Below, piece by piece: positions 62,507-64,000 of a stretch of DNA of 64,000 nt; positions within the stretch are counted from its first letter, which is position 1, and each line of letters starts with the position of its first letter. Made by a program: the position numbers and the translations under genes. The notes under the pieces are model-generated. The model did not search any database and had not been told where the DNA came from. It was given only the letters and a program-made list of their open reading frames with translations. This DNA is from Blastocladiella emersonii ATCC 22665 (Eukaryota > Blastocladiomycota > Blastocladiomycetes > Blastocladiales > Blastocladiaceae), in contig JANHCV010000015.1 of the NCBI GenBank assembly GCA_025594325.1, positions 372,001-436,000 of the forward strand, read 5' to 3'.

Positions 62507-63649
62507 ATGGCCAGCAAACGCACGACCCGCGTCTTCTCGGCCGCCGAGGTCGCCAAGCACGCGACCGAGTCCGACTGCTGGATCACGCGCCGCGGCAACG
62601 TCTACGACGTGACCGCCTTCATCGGCGACCACCCGGGCGGGCCCGAGCTCATCACCGAGTACGCCGGCAAGGACATTGACGCCGTCATGCACGACGCCGA
62701 CATCCACGACCACTCGGACGGCGCCTACGACATTCTCGACGACTACCTCATCGGCCGCCTCGAGTCGGCCTCCTCGGGCGACGGCGAGGACAGCGGCGCC
62801 GACGTGTCCGACGACATCCCGTCAGCCAAGCGGTCCGCGCAGTCCTCGGGGTTCGTGGACCCCGTCTCGGCGCTCGACGAGCAGCTCACCGAGGAGCTGG
62901 CCTCGGCCAAGAAGCCGCTGCTCGACCTGTCCAAGCCGCTGCTGTGGCAGATGCTCACGTCCACCTTCTCCAAGGACTACTACATGACCCAGGTCCACAT
63001 TGCGCGCCACCTGCCCGAGCCCGCCACCATCTTCGCCAACCCGGTCCTCGAGATCTTCACGCGCACGCCGTGGTACCTGGTCCCGCTGTGCTGGCTGCCC
63101 GTCGTCGCGTACCTCGCCTACGACGCGCACGTCTTCGGCGGCATGACCTTCCCCTCGCTCGCGGCGCACTACGCGTTCGGGCTCGGCATGTGGACTTTCT
63201 TCGAGTACACGTTCCACCGGTTCCTGTTCCACATTGACGCGCTGCTGCCCGACCACCCGTACGCGCTGACGGTGCACTTCCTGGTCCACGGCATCCACCA
63301 CTACCTGCCCATGGACCGCATGCGCCTGGTCCTGCCGCCCATCTTCTTTGCCCTGATCGTGCAGCCACCGTGGTGGGCGTTCCGCGCCGTCTTCGACCAC
63401 ACGACGTGCGCCGCCATGTTCTCGGGTGGGATCACGGGCTACATTATCTACGACCTCACCCACTACTACCTGCACCACGCCCGCGTCCGCACCGCCCACA
63501 TGCGCGAGATGAAAAAGTACCACCTCGCCCACCACTACAAGAACTACGACTCGGGATACGGCATCACGTCCAAGATCTGGGACTACGTCTTTGCCACGGT
63601 CCTCGACTACACCACCGCCAACGGCAAGCCCGTCGCCAAGACGGCCTAG
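62507..63649 (+). CDS. fatty acid 2-hydroxylase (Scs7/FA2H)
   Basis: A single exon of 380 residues, the size of yeast Scs7. The N-terminal cytochrome b5 domain (residues 8-85) has the haem-binding HPGG (42-45) and a second His in HDADIHDHSDGAYDIL. The membrane hydroxylase part has the His boxes HRFLFH, HGIHH, HYYLHH and HLAHH, separated by hydrophobic helices (WYLVPLCWLPVVAYLAYDA, YAFGLGMWTFFEYTF). The enzyme adds a 2-hydroxyl group to very long fatty acids of sphingolipids in the ER. The order and spacing are complete. A start in a good context (TCATGG) follows the long upstream spacer. Confidence 0.95.
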   Translation: MASKRTTRVFSAAEVAKHATESDCWITRRGNVYDVTAFIGDHPGGPELITEYAGKDIDAVMHDADIHDHSDGAYDILDDYLIGRLESASSGDGEDSGADVSDDIPSAKRSAQSSGFVDPVSALDEQLTEELASAKKPLLDLSKPLLWQMLTSTFSKDYYMTQVHIARHLPEPATIFANPVLEIFTRTPWYLVPLCWLPVVAYLAYDAHVFGGMTFPSLAAHYAFGLGMWTFFEYTFHRFLFHIDALLPDHPYALTVHFLVHGIHHYLPMDRMRLVLPPIFFALIVQPPWWAFRAVFDHTTCAAMFSGGITGYIIYDLTHYYLHHARVRTAHMREMKKYHLAHHYKNYDSGYGITSKIWDYVFATVLDYTTANGKPVAKTA

Positions 63650-63878
63650 TTTTGTTGTCAATTCTATTGTGCACAGTTGCAATTGCTCTCCCTCTACCAT
63701 ACACTTTTTTTACGAATACATGTAGACTGTTGTGTCACCTGACGCCTCGATGAGCCTCGCGTCAACGTTTGCTGCTGCAGGCACTGCGCTCCTCGCTCTC
63801 TCTTCTCTCGCTCCTCACGGCGGCCCGAATCCGCCCCTCTTCACACCCCGCAACGTAACGAACGGACGCCTGCCCACC

Positions 63879-64000
63879 ATGTCGCGCCACCGCAACATCC
63901 GCAACATGACGGCGGACGGTGAGTGTCTCCTCCCCTCTCACTCATGCAATCCAGATGAACGCTCACGCTCGAGCTCGACCTTGCAGACTACGAGGACTTC
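63879..64000 (+). CDS. HBS1: HBS1-like ribosome-rescue GTPase, N-terminal fragment (cut by window edge)
   Basis: Exon 1 is 63879-63918 and exon 2 starts at 63987 after a 68 nt intron (GTGAGT donor, TTGCAG acceptor); the window ends inside exon 2. The 18 residues seen, MSRHRNIRNMTADDYEDF, match the conserved HBS1 N-terminal region that starts M(S/A)RHRN and is followed by acidic, Tyr-containing sequence. HBS1 with Dom34 releases stalled ribosomes in the cytosol. The GTPase part is not in the window, so the call rests on this leader alone. Confidence 0.7.
   Translation, partial: MSRHRNIRNMTADGECLLPSHSCNPDERSRSSSTLQTTRT

Noticed and set aside
1-64000. Search by eye for tRNA genes, rRNA, CRISPR-like arrays and transposases.
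   Set aside because: No TTCGANNC-type T-arm with matching acceptor stem, no spaced direct repeats and no DDE or reverse-transcriptase motif were noticed. A covariance-model search was not possible here.

Overview
The window is a GC-rich, gene-dense eukaryotic nuclear segment. Coding sequences are mostly intron-poor, and the spacers between unique genes are often under 100 bp. Introns are tiny (55-102 nt in almost every gene), usually begin GTACG/GTCCG/GTGCG, end (T)GTAG and carry a CTGAC/CTAAC/CTCAC branch-like site. Fungal-type housekeeping genes, no prokaryotic signals, abundant ankyrin-like and low-complexity proteins and a PTEN-domain formin fit an early-diverging zoosporic fungus (Blastocladiomycota-like). 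That placement is an inference, not something the sequence proves.

Layout. 0-10 kb: a broken gene at the left edge; an RA-ArfGAP-ankyrin gene whose catalytic arginine is missing; an EXD2-C-terminus-like HNH protein; an orphan; the diphthamide co-chaperone DPH4; a mitochondrial PPR protein. 10-17.5 kb: UTP10/HEATR1 (18S rRNA processing) and RAD18 (post-replication repair), convergent. 17.9-23.1 kb: a three-member minus-strand array of long coiled-coil proteins with an RKRKA nuclear signal and a (degenerate) chromodomain tail; one copy is intact, one is decayed and one carries a single-base frameshift. 23.4-32.1 kb: an orphan membrane protein, SCYL2 pseudokinase, PP2A activator PTPA, WDR83/MORG1, a TMEM42-like DMT protein and a TIP30/Fmp52-like reductase.

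32.4-38 kb: a second local array, of an unrecognised protein family (one 5'-truncated relic, two intact copies, one decayed copy) with a conserved CACGTG-containing 3' element. 38-48.3 kb: an ankyrin-like/F-box-like gene with a homopolymer frameshift, an orphan 3-exon gene, a GNAT acetyltransferase, mitochondrial NADP-isocitrate dehydrogenase, a mitochondrial unknown, TRM9-type tRNA methyltransferase and CTNNBL1. 48.3-55.5 kb: TACO1/YebC followed by three genes on the same strand that share its presequence style and a 14-19 bp element fixed 23-28 bp upstream of ATG. They look like products of duplicating a mitochondrial-targeting 5' end. A J-domain coiled-coil gene lies among them. 55.9-64 kb: a 1782-residue single-exon PTEN-C2-FH1-FH2 formin, fatty acid 2-hydroxylase and the first exons of an HBS1-like ribosome-rescue GTPase cut by the window edge.

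Together the unique genes cover ribosome and mRNA/tRNA biology (UTP10, CTNNBL1, TRM9, DPH4, TACO1, HBS1), signalling and trafficking (ArfGAP, SCYL2, PTPA, WDR83), actin (formin) and metabolism. The interesting material is in the three local duplication arrays, the catalytically intact PTEN-formin and the Arg-less ArfGAP. Gene models for multi-exon genes were built by hand; all coding sums given are multiples of three.
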